In this document: positions 53,537 through 63,114 of the stretch, in pieces
Layout of the letters: each line of letters starts with the position of its first letter
How positions within the stretch are numbered: the stretch's first letter is position 1
NCBI RefSeq assembly: GCF_003010965.1
Contig: NZ_PGGM01000012.1
Location: 157,471 to 221,470 of the forward strand
Reading direction: 5' to 3'
Source: Phyllobacterium sophorae
GTDB lineage: Bacteria > Pseudomonadota > Alphaproteobacteria > Rhizobiales > Rhizobiaceae
DNA length: 64,000 nucleotides
Made by a program: the position numbers and the translations under genes
Notes under the pieces: model-generated
Told to the model about the DNA's origin: nothing
The model's database searches: none
What the model saw: the letters and a program-made list of their open reading frames with translations, nothing else

Positions 53537-54448
53537 ATGTCGACACCCGATCTCAATTTGCTGGTAACCCTTGATGTGCTGCTCGCAGAAGGGAGTGTGG
53601 CGCGCGCGGCCAGGCGGTTGCGGCTTAGCCCATCGGCGATGAGCCGATCATTGGCACGGTTGCGTGAGACGACGGGCGATCCGCTATTGGTCAGGGCCGG
53701 TCGCGGTCTCGTTCCCACCCCACGAGCCCTCGAACTTTGCGAGCGGGTCAGTCAGCTCGTGCAGGACGCGCAAGCGGTTCTACGCCCTGCCGAGAACCTC
53801 AACCTTCGCCAACTCAATCGAACCTTCACGCTGCGGACCAGCGAAGGCTTTGTGGAGAATTTCGGACCGGACCTCATTGCCCGCGTTGGCAAGGAAGCTC
53901 CAGGCGTGCGGCTGCGCTTTGTCCAAAAATCCAACAAAGACAGCGCGTCCCTTCGCGACGGGACGGTCGATCTGGAAACTGGTGTTGCGGGAAAGACGAC
54001 GAGTCCCGAGGTGCGTGCGCAGCCTTTGTTCCGAGACCGCTTCATCGGCGTCGTGCGAAAGGGGCACCCGCTGAGCCAGGGCGAAATCACGCCTTCCCGT
54101 TATGCTGCTGGCAGGCACATCAGCGTTTCGCGGCGCGGGCTCGACAATGGGCCCATTGATGAAGCCTTGATTCCTTTCAGACTGGAACGGGAGATCGTCA
54201 CGATTGTCGGCGGCTTTTCCGCCGCGCTGGCTCTCGCTCGGGCCTGCGACCTGATCGCCAGTGTTCCCGAGCGTCATACTGGAAACCTGCGCTCCGGAAT
54301 GCATAGTTTTCCCCTTCCGGTCTCAACGCCGCAGGTCATGGTTTCATTGCTCTGGCACCCGCGGCTGGATGCCGATCCTGCCCATCGCTGGCTGCGGGGG
54401 TGTGTAAGGGATGCTTGCGCGAACCACCCACCATTCATCCACGCGTAA
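53537..54448 (+). CDS. LysR-family transcriptional regulator
   Basis: A 303-residue regulator. The winged HTH occupies residues 5-60 (DLNLLVTLDVLLAEGSVARA, ARRLRLSPSAMSRSLARLRE, GDPLLVRAGRGLVPTPRA), followed by the effector-binding domain (FTLRTSEGFVENFGPDLIA, LRDGTVDLETGVAG, GHPLSQGEITPSRYAAGRHI). This is the NodD/LinR-like subgroup that reads XPDLNLL at the start. It is divergent from the DUF2798-MFS operon and very likely controls it in response to an exported compound. Confidence 0.9.
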   Translation: MSTPDLNLLVTLDVLLAEGSVARAARRLRLSPSAMSRSLARLRETTGDPLLVRAGRGLVPTPRALELCERVSQLVQDAQAVLRPAENLNLRQLNRTFTLRTSEGFVENFGPDLIARVGKEAPGVRLRFVQKSNKDSASLRDGTVDLETGVAGKTTSPEVRAQPLFRDRFIGVVRKGHPLSQGEITPSRYAAGRHISVSRRGLDNGPIDEALIPFRLEREIVTIVGGFSAALALARACDLIASVPERHTGNLRSGMHSFPLPVSTPQVMVSLLWHPRLDADPAHRWLRGCVRDACANHPPFIHA

Positions 54449-55060
54449 GAGCTGCCGAAGGCTGCGGTGATTTCGCGAGGATGACCGCGCCATTTCAAGT
54501 CGGTCCCAGGCATCTGAAGACTTCGTTATGATACGAGCTTATGTGGTCGACTTGACCCCTGGGCCCCGGACGTGTTGTGGCCACAGGTGCATTCCCTTCT
54601 CGATGGTGCTCAGCCGAGCGTTACCGGTGAAGGATCAACTCGATCTCCAACTGCAAGTCAGCTTCAGCCAAAGCAGCACCCCAACGTTTGCGGCCCGACA
54701 AAGGATCCAGCTGTCCTTACCGACAGGCTCGTCCGGCGCGTCGGATTGTTCCTGGCCGTTGCACTCCCTGACACCCTTGAGGGCGCGTCGTCCTCGCAGG
54801 CTGGGCTGTTTGCTCCGTTGAAGCCGCGCCCATCCAATCTTCACGCTTCCCCTACTCGCATGCGGCTCATCCTGCGCCAAGGCGGTTCGTGGCGTCCAAG
54901 AAATGCCGCTTGCGCCCTCAATAGCGCAAGGGAGGCTACGCCGCGGCCGGCTTGTCACGAGCGTCCCTCGTCCAATCGCGCCCTTGCACCATTTGGTCTT
55001 CGCGGCGCGGGATCGGATGGCTCCCGAAAAGGGGGAGGCAAGGACAAAAAAGGAGACGAA
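54449..55060. other. Gap with no gene; left border of the replicon-type block
   Basis: About 610 bases. The frame that runs into the TOPRIM gene from 54572 has no domain and no ribosome site, so it is non-coding. It marks the change from metabolic genes to plasmid-type genes. Confidence 0.45.
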
Positions 55061-55960
55061 ATGGAAAAGCAAGAGATTGACCGGCTGCGCCAGCAGGTTC
55101 TCTGCACAGCCGTATTGGAGGATGCAGCCTTCGCGATCGATCGGCGGGAAAGTACGAGGCGTGCGGTGAAGTATCGCCGCGGCGACAGCGTCATCATTGT
55201 CATTCATCAGGGCCGGGGGTGGTTTGACCCTTTGTCAGACAAAAAAGGCGACGTGTTCGCTCTGGCCTCCCACCTTCACGGCTGCGGATTTCCCGAAGCC
55301 CTGGAAAAGATCGGCAGGCTTGTGAACGTCCGCAGTGCACAGAATATATGGTGGCCGCCGAGCCCCGCTCCGCGGCGGTTCACTGCGATCGCGGATCGTT
55401 GGGAAAGGCGGCGCAAAATCTGCTTATCCTCGCCAAGCTGGCACTATCTCAGTCAGGTTCGCAGCATTCCTGTCAGTGTCCTGGGGGCCGCCATTGATCA
55501 GGACGTCGTTCGCGAGGGTCCGCTAGGCAGCATGTGGGCAAGACACGTCGATCGGCAATGGCGCATGACCGGCTGGGAGGAGCGCGGCCCGGATTGGCGG
55601 GGGTTTTCGGCCGGAGGGTCCAAGGCTCTGTTTCGCATTGGCAACCAGGGCGCAGGGCGTATATGCGTGACCGAGGCCGCGATCGACGCCATGAGCCTGG
55701 CTGCCCTGGAGCGCATGCGACCCGATTCCTTGTACGTCAGCACGGGAGGTGGATGGTCGCCGCGCACCGTCGGCGAGATTGAACATGCCGCGAGCGCAGC
55801 TGACATGCATCTTGTCGCCGCCACGGATGCCAATCCGCAAGGAGAAGCGTTCGCCGATCGCATCCGTCAGATCGCGACATCGATGGGTTGCGGGTTCTCG
55901 CGGCTGAGACCGCAGGCTGACGATTGGAATGACGTCCTGCGAGAAAGGGCAGGGGGATAA
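55061..55960 (+). CDS. DUF3991/TOPRIM-domain protein, plasmid type
   Basis: A 299-residue protein from ATG 55061, with AAGGAGA upstream. The first 190 residues are DUF3991-like (DFAxxKxxVxxxxxR-type helices, VKYRRGDSVIIVIHQGRGWF and GDVFALASHL). The C-terminal part is a TOPRIM-type domain: VTEAAIDAMSLAAL near residue 210, VSTGGGWSP, and VAATDANPQGEAFADRI near 253 with the acidic DxD-like residues. Proteins of this kind are found on rhizobial plasmids near transfer genes and resemble primases. Catalytic activity is not shown. Confidence 0.82.
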   Translation: MEKQEIDRLRQQVLCTAVLEDAAFAIDRRESTRRAVKYRRGDSVIIVIHQGRGWFDPLSDKKGDVFALASHLHGCGFPEALEKIGRLVNVRSAQNIWWPPSPAPRRFTAIADRWERRRKICLSSPSWHYLSQVRSIPVSVLGAAIDQDVVREGPLGSMWARHVDRQWRMTGWEERGPDWRGFSAGGSKALFRIGNQGAGRICVTEAAIDAMSLAALERMRPDSLYVSTGGGWSPRTVGEIEHAASAADMHLVAATDANPQGEAFADRIRQIATSMGCGFSRLRPQADDWNDVLRERAGG

Positions 55961-56136
55961 GAACGATTGCTGCTCGCGGGGCCGGCGCGGCAAGGAGGTG
56001 ATCAAACGCATCAAGAAGGTCGGACGTGGCGGCTATTGCGTCCCGGCAGCGGGAAACCCGGTCGCTCCGCGCCATGAACGCTGCCTGAAAGAAGCTTGCG
56101 AGTTCTGGCGAGCCCCGACCTGCGGCCCACGAGAAG

Positions 56137-56322
56137 CTAACCCGTCCGTGCCTGCAGTTTCTGGCGGATCAACGCAGCCGCCGCCACCGATCGCGTCCGT
56201 AGCGCCCGTGAGTTTCTGACGCTTTGTCCCAATGCCTCCGTGGCCGATGAAATCAATTTGGTTGAGAAAAGCGCCACCGCTTCCTGTCGCACACGGCGGC
56301 CGGAGGGGGGCACCTTGCTCAA
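56137..56322 (-). CDS. Tentative 61-aa basic protein after the antitoxin gene
   Basis: A basic frame starting 8 bases after the stop of the BrnA-like gene on the same strand: SKVPPSGRRVRQEAVALFST, then SATEALGQSVRNSRALRTRS. Its closeness suggests an operon, but it is not a BrnT-type toxin and I recognise no family. Confidence 0.28.
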   Translation of the reverse strand: MSKVPPSGRRVRQEAVALFSTKLISSATEALGQSVRNSRALRTRSVAAAALIRQKLQARTG

Positions 56323-56329
56323 AATATCG

Positions 56330-56530
56330 TCAGGTCTTGCTTCGCATCGCGATCCGCAATGTATCGTTGACGCGATCTTGCCAGCCGGGACCGTCTTGCT
56401 GGAAATACGCGAGGACGTCGCTGTCGATCTTGAGCGAAACGAGTTCCTTGGTGTTGGGTAACGCCGGCCGTTCGAGCGCCGGCGCAGCTACCTTTTTCCC
56501 CGGTTTGAACAATGCTTCGGCGGCATCCAT
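56330..56530 (-). CDS. BrnA-like antitoxin, orphan
   Basis: A 66-residue protein: DAAEALFKPGKKVAAPALER, LPNTKELVSLKIDSDVLAYF, QQDGPGWQDRVNDTLRIAM. The second half matches the ribbon-helix-helix-like C-terminus of BrnA antitoxins (SLRIDxDVLxxFxxxGxGWQxRxNxxLR). The usual BrnT toxin gene upstream is absent: no BrnT-like frame lies between 56530 and 57600 on this strand. It may act as a stand-alone repressor or as a relic. Confidence 0.65.
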   Translation of the reverse strand: MDAAEALFKPGKKVAAPALERPALPNTKELVSLKIDSDVLAYFQQDGPGWQDRVNDTLRIAMRSKT

Positions 56531-57602
56531 TGGATTGAGGGGTCAGCGGCGGGTTTGCCATAAGTTTAACTTTCCATTCGCAAGAACAGCGATGAGGTGT
56601 CGGGATCGAAAGGACGCTCCCGCAAGAGTCGGGCGCCCTCTTGGGCCGGTGACACCGATTACTCCGATTCAGCATCGTTCTAATCCCGGAATTGTCCTGG
56701 ACTTCCCGCAGCCCTTTGTCAGAGGGTTGGAGAAGCTTTCGATTTCCGGTCCGGGCACCATACCCGATTTCGGCGATCCGACAAACAAAGGGGCGTGGGC
56801 AGTCTGTTACGGCTCCATTGAGGCGAGCGAGACTGCCCTTGAGCAACCTGCTGCCGACACGCCGCAGGATGACACGCCGAGCACTTCCACAAGGCGGCAG
56901 AGCAACGCCAGGCCAACGCCGCGGCCAGTGCTGGCAGCGTCGAACGGCGGCAAGCTTTCTGGAAGTCAGTCATCACCCTGTCCTGCACCAGTAGATGCCT
57001 CCTCAGCGAACCTCAAATGTACTCAGCGACGTTTCTTGTGATCGAAAGTCTGTCCTGAGCAAGCTGACGTTCTGAAGCGCATCTCGCGGACATCGTCGTT
57101 GAGAGATGGAAGGATAGCGGCCGCTGCTTCGCCCAGGCCTTCGCTGCCGGCCATTGAGTGGCGTGTCGGCAGGCGTATCTGGCGACGGCGCAGGCAGAAA
57201 AGACGACGGGACTGCTGTGAATGTCAAGGTCGGTACGGTGCCAGGCCGTCGTGGGGTCCTTGCGCGTGATCGCCGAAAATCCTGCTTGGGCACAGTCATC
57301 CGCCCGGCCCGGTTCCTTTGTGTTTGCTGCGGTCTGACATGGGCACGTCCCGGTCAAAGGCCGCTGTCGCGCCGCGTTGCGGCAGGATCACTGCAACCGC
57401 GCAAGGCAGGGCCGCGTCTGTCGCAAACCGCTCGGAGAGCGGCTAGCCCGATCCGCAACCCTGCCTCGCCCGATCTTGCAGTGCCCTGACCTTGGGCCGG
57501 GCCGCAAGCGCCATGTCGTTGCGACCGCACCCGCGGAACCGGGCCGGACGAACGACCGGTAGCCGCGGGCTTGGCTGAAACATCGCAGATAAGGATCCCA
57601 TC
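56531..57602. other. Long gap with no convincing gene
   Basis: About 1070 bases. Long frames exist (56232-57041 plus, 57003-57357 minus, 57354-57683 minus), but they are rich in Pro, Arg and Ser, lack domains and overlap each other, as expected for GC-rich non-coding DNA. It may hold an origin or transfer region, but no iteron array is seen. Confidence 0.45.
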
Positions 57603-58187
57603 ATGACCGACACTTCCCGCCCTGCCCAAAAGGCTCAACCCGCAAAGTCCCGGCGCGCCACCACCCTCGAAATGGTCAGGCACGCCTGCCCGGACACGGC
57701 CCAGGCGCTACGCATCTGCGAAAGCTTCGGTCTTGCTGTCATCGATAGCGACGGCATCCGCGATTTGCATCGTTCGCAACTGATCGACAGTGCCGAAGCG
57801 CTGAAGGATGGGCTCGGCGAAAAGGCCATGCAGATCCACATGCAGCGCATCGCCGGGTCTTTCGTCAGTTCCGCCTATGGCGCCGGGCAATTCTACAGCC
57901 GCTCGGTGACAGTAGCGCGCGACCTCACCAGCAAACTCTCCAACGACTATCGTGACGAAGATCTGGCAGGCCCGGTCGGTTTTGACAGCCGCGCCCAACG
58001 CAAGCGGGAGTTTGCCGCCGGCATGGGGCTGCAGGCCCATTGTCTCAGAATGGCAGCCGAAGGGGTCGTTACCGCCTATGAAAGCATCACCGGCGAAGCC
58101 TGGAAACCCTACGAGCGCACGGTTGAACAGCCCGGCTCATCCGTTGACAAAAGGGCCGTCAGCGCCCAGATGGCAGCCTTTGAATAG
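57603..58187 (+). CDS. Plasmid-type hypothetical protein
   Basis: A 194-residue soluble protein. TTLEMVRHACPDTAQALRIC, FGLAVIDSDGIRDLHRSQLI, SFVSSAYGAGQFYSRSVTVA and DLTSKLSNDYRDEDLAGPVG are the most distinctive parts. It appears wholly helical. AAGGATC precedes the ATG. I have no family name; position between the BrnA-like gene and the ArdC-like gene suggests a plasmid maintenance or transfer accessory. Confidence 0.65.
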   Translation: MTDTSRPAQKAQPAKSRRATTLEMVRHACPDTAQALRICESFGLAVIDSDGIRDLHRSQLIDSAEALKDGLGEKAMQIHMQRIAGSFVSSAYGAGQFYSRSVTVARDLTSKLSNDYRDEDLAGPVGFDSRAQRKREFAAGMGLQAHCLRMAAEGVVTAYESITGEAWKPYERTVEQPGSSVDKRAVSAQMAAFE

Positions 58188-58483
58188 ATCTCATGCAGGG
58201 CTTCGGCCCCACTTCTCTTTTCCAGTTGAAACGGTCGGCGCTGCGAGGCGCCGGCTCTTTTGGGTGCTCGCTTGTCGCGTCACGCGGCGCGTCCCGGATT
58301 GCGGTCTAGCTTCGGCCGGCGTTATGCCGGCGCAACGGCAAGCCGTCCTCCACTGCGTTTCGGCCCGGATCTCTTCTGCTGGAATCTCGAATGTCGCCAC
58401 CGGGTGCGCCGTCCGCGGCCTTTGCTCCTTAACCGCCCGTGACGGACCGCGATGGGCGCGGTCGTTAAATCGAGGTGAGGAAA

Positions 58484-59428
58484 ATGAGCCAGGAAAACGG
58501 CAAAAGCGGTCAGGAAACGCGCGTTGATATCTACATCCGCATCACCGATCGCATCGTGGCATCGCTGGAGGAAGGCGTTCGTCCCTGGGTCCAGCCATGG
58601 GGCGCCGGCCATCTGAATGGACGGATCACCCGGCCCCTTCGGCACAATGGCGAGCCTTATTGCGGCATCAATGTTCTGTTGTTGTGGTCAGAGGCGGTCG
58701 TTCGCGGGTACCGATCGCCAACGTGGATGACGTTCCGTCAGGCAGCCGAACTCGATGCGCATGTCCGCAAGGGCGAGACCGGATCGACGGTCGTCTATGC
58801 CAGCCGTGTCAAGAAGACCAAGACTATGCAAAACGGTGAGGAAGTGGAGCGCGACATCCCATTCCTCAAGGCCTACACCGTGTTCAATATTGAACAGATC
58901 GATGGTTTGCCCGATGAATACCGGCTCATTCCTGCGGAAGATATCAAACCTGGCTTGAATCGTATCGCCAAGGCCGATGCCTTCTTCTCTGCAACGCAAT
59001 CCCTCATCCGTCACGGCGGTGACAAGGCCTTCTATGCGCCCGAGCCGGATTTCATCCAGATGCCGCCGATCGAAACCTTCCGTGACGTCGAATCCTACTA
59101 TGCAACCCTGGCCCATGAGAGTGTGCATTGGACCGGCGCAAAACACCGGATCGACCGCGATTTATCGCGTTACGCCAAGGACCAGACGGAGCGCGCCCGC
59201 GAAGAGCTCGTGGCCGAACTTGGCGCGGTTTTTCTGTGCGCCGATCTCGGGATCGCGCCCGAGATGGAACCGCGAGAGGATCATGCAAGCTACATTGCGT
59301 CCTGGCTCGAGGTATTGAAGAATGATAAACGGTTCATCTTTTCGGCCGCCGCGCATGCCCAGAAAGCGGTCGCATATCTCCACGATCTGCAGCCACAGAA
59401 GTTGGTAGCCTTTCGCGCGGTTGTCTAA
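58484..59428 (+). CDS. ArdC-like antirestriction protein with zincin domain
   Basis: A 314-residue protein from ATG 58484, with GAGGTGAGG upstream. The N-terminal ArdC domain binds single-stranded DNA (DIYIRITDRIVASLEEGVRP, WVQPWGAG, NGEPYCGINVLLLW, WMTFRQAAELDAHVRKGETG). The C-terminal metallopeptidase-like domain has the zinc motif HESVH in YATLAHESVHWTGAKHRI near residue 208, and EELVAELGAVFLCADLG carries the third ligand. ArdC proteins protect incoming plasmid DNA from restriction during conjugation. The pairing with DUF736 and other transfer-linked genes fits. Confidence 0.9.
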   Translation: MSQENGKSGQETRVDIYIRITDRIVASLEEGVRPWVQPWGAGHLNGRITRPLRHNGEPYCGINVLLLWSEAVVRGYRSPTWMTFRQAAELDAHVRKGETGSTVVYASRVKKTKTMQNGEEVERDIPFLKAYTVFNIEQIDGLPDEYRLIPAEDIKPGLNRIAKADAFFSATQSLIRHGGDKAFYAPEPDFIQMPPIETFRDVESYYATLAHESVHWTGAKHRIDRDLSRYAKDQTERAREELVAELGAVFLCADLGIAPEMEPREDHASYIASWLEVLKNDKRFIFSAAAHAQKAVAYLHDLQPQKLVAFRAVV

Positions 59429-60222
59429 TGGCGGTTGTTCCGTTCGTGCATATTGTGAACTGCACGGCAACCTCAATTTCGGCAGCTCATCGTTCCTTGT
59501 GGTTGCGGCATGTTTGGGGCAGGGCATGTGCCGCAATTGCAATTGCCCGCATGCCATACGTATGGGTGCTTTGAATCGGGAGGTCGGCGAATGAATCCCT
59601 TCACCTTCTCGGACATGAATCGGGGTTGGGCACGTCCATTGGCCGTTGCCACACCGCTCCTTGAGGCTCATGGGATCGCCTTCTGGGGCAGAAACCCTAC
59701 GAGACGCAGCCTTGCAGGGTTCCTGAGGTGCGGGCCCGCGCTACGCCCCGATCACTCACCGGATCATCGGCCATGACCCAGCCCGCGCAGTTGCTCCAAG
59801 CACCAGTGTTGCTGTCATTCGGGTTCAACCGATTGGTGCGGTGCCGGAGGCCAAGCCTGCCGGGCGAGGGGCAGGATGGCGTATAGCGAATGCCGGCCGA
59901 GGCGGCTGCGCGCCGATGGCGGCAATCGTCTATTTCCTTTGGCGTCAGCATAAGGCTCGCCCCCAGCGGCCGCGATGGGGCATGTCTGACCGGAGACCGC
60001 CTCGCGGTGCTCGGCTCGATCGTCCTCCCGCAACGGCCGGCCCGTTTTCTTCCCCTGCCGGCTGCGCCGTCATTCCTCGCCAAGCAAGAAAGCCTCGGCC
60101 CATGGCCGTCCTTCACGTCGTTGCGGCCTTGTCAGGTGCGGTGCCGATCGTCCCCGGTCTGATCGACTGCCATCGAGGCCACGATGGGCGCGGCCCCGAC
60201 CAACAGACAAAGGAATACGACA
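59429..60222. other. Gap with no convincing gene
   Basis: About 790 bases between the ArdC-like gene and DUF736. Open frames on both strands have no domain and unusual composition. A short frame from 59592 (MNPFTFSDMNRGW) begins after a GGAGG-like site but has no support beyond that. Confidence 0.4.
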
Positions 60223-60534
60223 ATGGCAACCATCGGTTCTTTCATCCCGTCCGACAACGGCTTTTCCGGCACCATCAAGACCCTCAACCTCAACGTCAAG
60301 GCGAAGATCGTCCGGGTCGACCGCACCTCCGACGACGCTCCCGACTTCCGGGTTCTGGCAGGCACTGTCGAGTTCGGCGCCGGCTGGCAGAAACAGGCGC
60401 GCGAAAGCGAACGCGACTATATCTCGGTCAAGCTCGACGACCCGAGCTTCCCCGCTCCGATCTACGCGACACTCACCGAAGTGCAGGGCCAGGAAGGCTT
60501 GCAGCTTATCTGGTCACGCAACACGCGCCGATAG
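60223..60534 (+). CDS. DUF736 protein
   Basis: A 103-residue protein from ATG 60223 with an AAAGGA site. [59 protein letters not shown] and [14 protein letters not shown] are the full DUF736 pattern, a family typical of rhizobial and agrobacterial conjugative plasmids. Role unknown. A shared terminator hairpin follows. Confidence 0.9.
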   Translation: MATIGSFIPSDNGFSGTIKTLNLNVKAKIVRVDRTSDDAPDFRVLAGTVEFGAGWQKQARESERDYISVKLDDPSFPAPIYATLTEVQGQEGLQLIWSRNTRR

Positions 60535-60547
60535 CCCCAAAGGAAAG

Positions 60548-60568
60548 GCCCCGCTGCGCAGGCGGGGC
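60548..60568. terminator. Bidirectional terminator between DUF736 and HU-like genes
   Basis: GCCCCGC (60548-60554) pairs with GCGGGGC (60562-60568), loop 7 bases. It lies between two convergent genes, with TTAT on one side and TTTCCTTT on the other strand, so it can serve both. Confidence 0.7.
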
Positions 60569-60578
60569 TTATCTCCTG

Positions 60579-60857
60579 TCACTTGTTCAACGTGTCCTTG
60601 AGTGCTTTCGCAGGCGCGAAGGTCAGTTTTTTCGCGGCGGCCACTTTGATGCTCGCCCCGGTCGCCGGATTGCGCGCCTCGCGCTCCGGAGTGTCCTTGA
60701 CCTTGAATTTTCCGAAGCCCGGTATGGACGTCTCATTGCCCGCCGTTGAGGCGGCGGTGATGGCTGCGAAGACGGCTTCAACCACAGCCTTGCCTTGCAC
60801 CTTGGTCAGTCCATGCTCGCCCGCGATCTTGTCGGCGATTTCGTTCGTTGTTGTCAT
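60579..60857 (-). CDS. HU-type DNA-binding protein
   Basis: A 92-residue HU/IHF-family protein. It shows NEIADKIAGEHGLTKVQGKA, VFAAITAASTAGNETSIPGF, GKFKVKDTPEREARNPATGA and KVAAAKKLTFAPAKALKDTL, with the Pro in RNPATGA at the tip of the DNA-intercalating arm. Plasmid-borne HU copies are common. AAGGAGGAC sits upstream of the start. It would bend and wrap plasmid DNA. Confidence 0.92.
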   Translation of the reverse strand: MTTTNEIADKIAGEHGLTKVQGKAVVEAVFAAITAASTAGNETSIPGFGKFKVKDTPEREARNPATGASIKVAAAKKLTFAPAKALKDTLNK

Positions 60858-60960
60858 TTTTGTCCTCCTTGATTTACGGAGAAATCTTTCCAGTCGCGGC
60901 AGGTTTTGTCATTGCGAACCTGACGTCACGTTCGTCAATTATTAAGATTTCCACAGCTTC

Positions 60961-61200
60961 TCACTGTTTTGTAACGCTTGACCGCTTCAGGCGCGCGACC
61001 CGAAGAAACAGGCCAATGGGTTTTCGCTCACCTGCGAAAACGTCAATCTTCTCCTGTCCGCGCGCGCCAATACGCCCCCAGCATCGCACCAGCGATGTCT
61101 CGCCGAACAGCGTTTGCTGAAGGTACAGCGTATAATAGCGTGCCATGTTCTTGCTAGGGTCAATGCGCTGACAGTAGAGTTGGGGCACAAGCTGGGTCAT
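60961..61200 (-). CDS. WGR-domain protein
   Basis: A 79-residue protein from ATG 61200 (the frame opens at 61227). The WGR fold shows LYCQRIDPSKNMARYYTLYL, then LVRCWGRIGARGQEKIDVFA with the WGRIG motif and the end RKPIGLFLRVARLKRS. WGR domains bind nucleic acids in eukaryotic PARPs; stand-alone ones occur on rhizobial plasmids. It is downstream of the DUF1173 gene on the same strand. Confidence 0.85.
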   Translation of the reverse strand: MTQLVPQLYCQRIDPSKNMARYYTLYLQQTLFGETSLVRCWGRIGARGQEKIDVFAGERKPIGLFLRVARLKRSSVTKQ

Positions 61201-61296
61201 GGCCAACAGCATCGTCAGCCAATCCATCGATGTCCAACGAGAGTTTTGAATCGATTGGACACGACCGGTTCATATCATTGATGATTGCTCGACACA

Positions 61297-62502
61297 TCAC
61301 TCCTGCGGCAGGTCCGGCATGTCTCCGTCGTCGATTCGCCAGACCCAGGCGTGTAGGTCGGGTCGGGCGTCGATCATTTCACCCAACACAGATTCGAAGT
61401 CGGCACCGGCACTGGGCGGGACGGCATAAAGTGCAACGGGCACGGGCCTGGCCTCGGGTAGCATCGCAATCGCGACAGGCTGGGACAACGATAAATTGAA
61501 ACGCAGGCCCTTGACGCTCTTGCGCCGCATCTTGGTCAACTTCTCCAGTACGCGTTCTTCATAGACGCTCTCCACCGGAAGCCACTCCCCAGTCACTGTC
61601 ATTAAGGCGATTTCACTAATCATTGTCAGCCCGGACCCCGTCGAGCCGATCGTCATGATGGCAATCAGATGGGCGGCTTCATTGGCCTGCCACAGCTCCA
61701 GCTGAGCGCTGAAGCGCGTTTGCAACGCTTTCCATGATCTTTCGTCAATGAAAAGCCGAAAGCCCGGCATGTGCTTGATGACGACCATGCGACCGCTTCG
61801 CGCCTGGCTGAATTCCTTGATCTCGCCAATCAGCAGCATCAGCCTTCTTGGGCCGGGCGCGGGCTGGCGAATATCGGCCAGGGCCACTGCGCGACGTTGC
61901 TCGATTGCCGTCTTGTCTTCTGCTCGGAACGGTTCGGGGACGAACAATCGATCAACCAGTGGTTTTCCCCGCACCGTCATGGTCCTTGCGGCTTCGACAA
62001 GGTGGCTGCGAACATGCCACCAATGCCGCTTACCGGTCCAAAGCGATGTCCATTCGGTCAGTCCACTCTCATGCCAAAGGTAATGCAAGAGCGCGCGAAG
62101 CGAGAGCTCGTGTGCTTCTTTCTTGACCGTTGCCGGACTTAGCGCCCCACTGGTCTCGGCCGAAGTCCGCGACCCGCGCTTCGTCATGGAGAAATCGAGC
62201 TTCAAGGCAGCGACCCCGGTCGCACCATCGATCCGGATGGCGCTCCCTATTAGAGGGCCCAACCCTGTCAGTTGATAAGGGGATTCGTAGGACTCGCATT
62301 GGGGATCATGTGTGCCGCCGCTGAGTGGCATGCGCTTGACCACAAATTGATCGCCTATGCGGGCGACATACATGGGCACACCAGGGCTCCGGCAAAGGCA
62401 CAAAGGGCGGAGTTTCGTTTCGTACGCTGCGGTTAGCCGTTCGAGAAGATCGTCCGTCCCTTCTTCATAAATTCCATTTCCAATATGAAACCGTCTCACC
62501 AC
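61297..62502 (-). CDS. DUF1173 protein, plasmid type
   Basis: A 401-residue protein taken from GTG 62502, six bases after a GGAGG site; the frame opens at 62553. Features are RLTAAYETKLRPLCLCRSPG, MPLSGGTHDPQCESYESPY, LRALLHYLWHESGLTEW and WWHVRSHLVEAARTMTVRGK. These match DUF1173, a family confined to plasmids and integrative elements of alphaproteobacteria. Two Cys and His groups (CLC, HDPQC) could bind zinc. The function is unknown. It follows the ParA/RHH pair on the same strand. Confidence 0.82.
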   Translation of the reverse strand: MVRRFHIGNGIYEEGTDDLLERLTAAYETKLRPLCLCRSPGVPMYVARIGDQFVVKRMPLSGGTHDPQCESYESPYQLTGLGPLIGSAIRIDGATGVAALKLDFSMTKRGSRTSAETSGALSPATVKKEAHELSLRALLHYLWHESGLTEWTSLWTGKRHWWHVRSHLVEAARTMTVRGKPLVDRLFVPEPFRAEDKTAIEQRRAVALADIRQPAPGPRRLMLLIGEIKEFSQARSGRMVVIKHMPGFRLFIDERSWKALQTRFSAQLELWQANEAAHLIAIMTIGSTGSGLTMISEIALMTVTGEWLPVESVYEERVLEKLTKMRRKSVKGLRFNLSLSQPVAIAMLPEARPVPVALYAVPPSAGADFESVLGEMIDARPDLHAWVWRIDDGDMPDLPQE

Positions 62503-62739
62503 ACCTTGCCTCCTTCGACTGGATGAACGGCTTCGACGTTCATGGTGGCACACGAAATCAAATCCCTCTGCTCCGTGCCGGTGGATTTGGTTTCGAGGGG
62601 AAAGGCCGTGTAACGTCGTGCGGCGAGCATCGGCACATCTAGACGGAACTCACCGCCTCAAATTGGAGCGCGCGCCGAAAAGGACCTGCCTGACCAAGGT
62701 AGAGTCCGGATCGTCGCAAGCAACACCACCCCGATACCG

Positions 62740-63114
62740 TCAGTAGCCGTTTCCCGACAGGTAGCAATCGAGAGCCGCTTTCACCACTGCGGTCATCTTC
62801 ACATCGTTTTCCAGCGCCGCGCGCTGCAAGCGGGCCTTCATCTCATAGTCCAGCGCGATATTGATGAAGAATTTGACGTTGCGCTGTTTTGCGCGCTGCA
62901 GGTTTTTCAGACTATAACGCACGTCCTCCTGTGCGATCGCGCGTGATTCGGCCGTCTCTCGTCGTTGCACCTCACTCGGCCTCGGCAGCATCGGCATAAC
63001 ATGTGTGTCGGTAGCGGGACGAGACCCAATCGCCCCCGGCATCACTTGCGGTTTCGACTCCGCCCTGCGTGACGCGATGGAGAAATCCTTCAGATCAAGC
63101 CGTGCCTTGCTCAT
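62740..63114 (-). CDS. Ribbon-helix-helix partner of ParA
   Basis: A 124-residue protein. The first 80 residues are polar and probably disordered; the C-terminus (KQRNVKFFINIALDYEMKAR, LENDVKMTAVVKAALDCYL) forms a ribbon-helix-helix DNA-binding unit. The start overlaps the ParA stop (ATGA), a usual arrangement for a small centromere-binding protein such as ParG, Omega or the equivalent. It likely binds the palindromes upstream of parA and stimulates ParA. Confidence 0.78.
   Translation of the reverse strand: MSKARLDLKDFSIASRRAESKPQVMPGAIGSRPATDTHVMPMLPRPSEVQRRETAESRAIAQEDVRYSLKNLQRAKQRNVKFFINIALDYEMKARLQRAALENDVKMTAVVKAALDCYLSGNGY

Noticed and set aside
54572..55060. Long N-terminal extension of the TOPRIM gene frame
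   Set aside because: It has no ribosome site and a Pro/Ser/Arg-rich composition typical of a chance frame in GC-rich DNA; AAGGAGA supports ATG 55061.
56232..57041. 269-codon plus-strand frame
   Set aside because: It is antisense to the BrnA-like gene at its start and low-complexity after it.
59841..60749. 302-codon plus-strand frame across DUF736
   Set aside because: It overlaps the well-supported DUF736 gene in another frame and has no domain.
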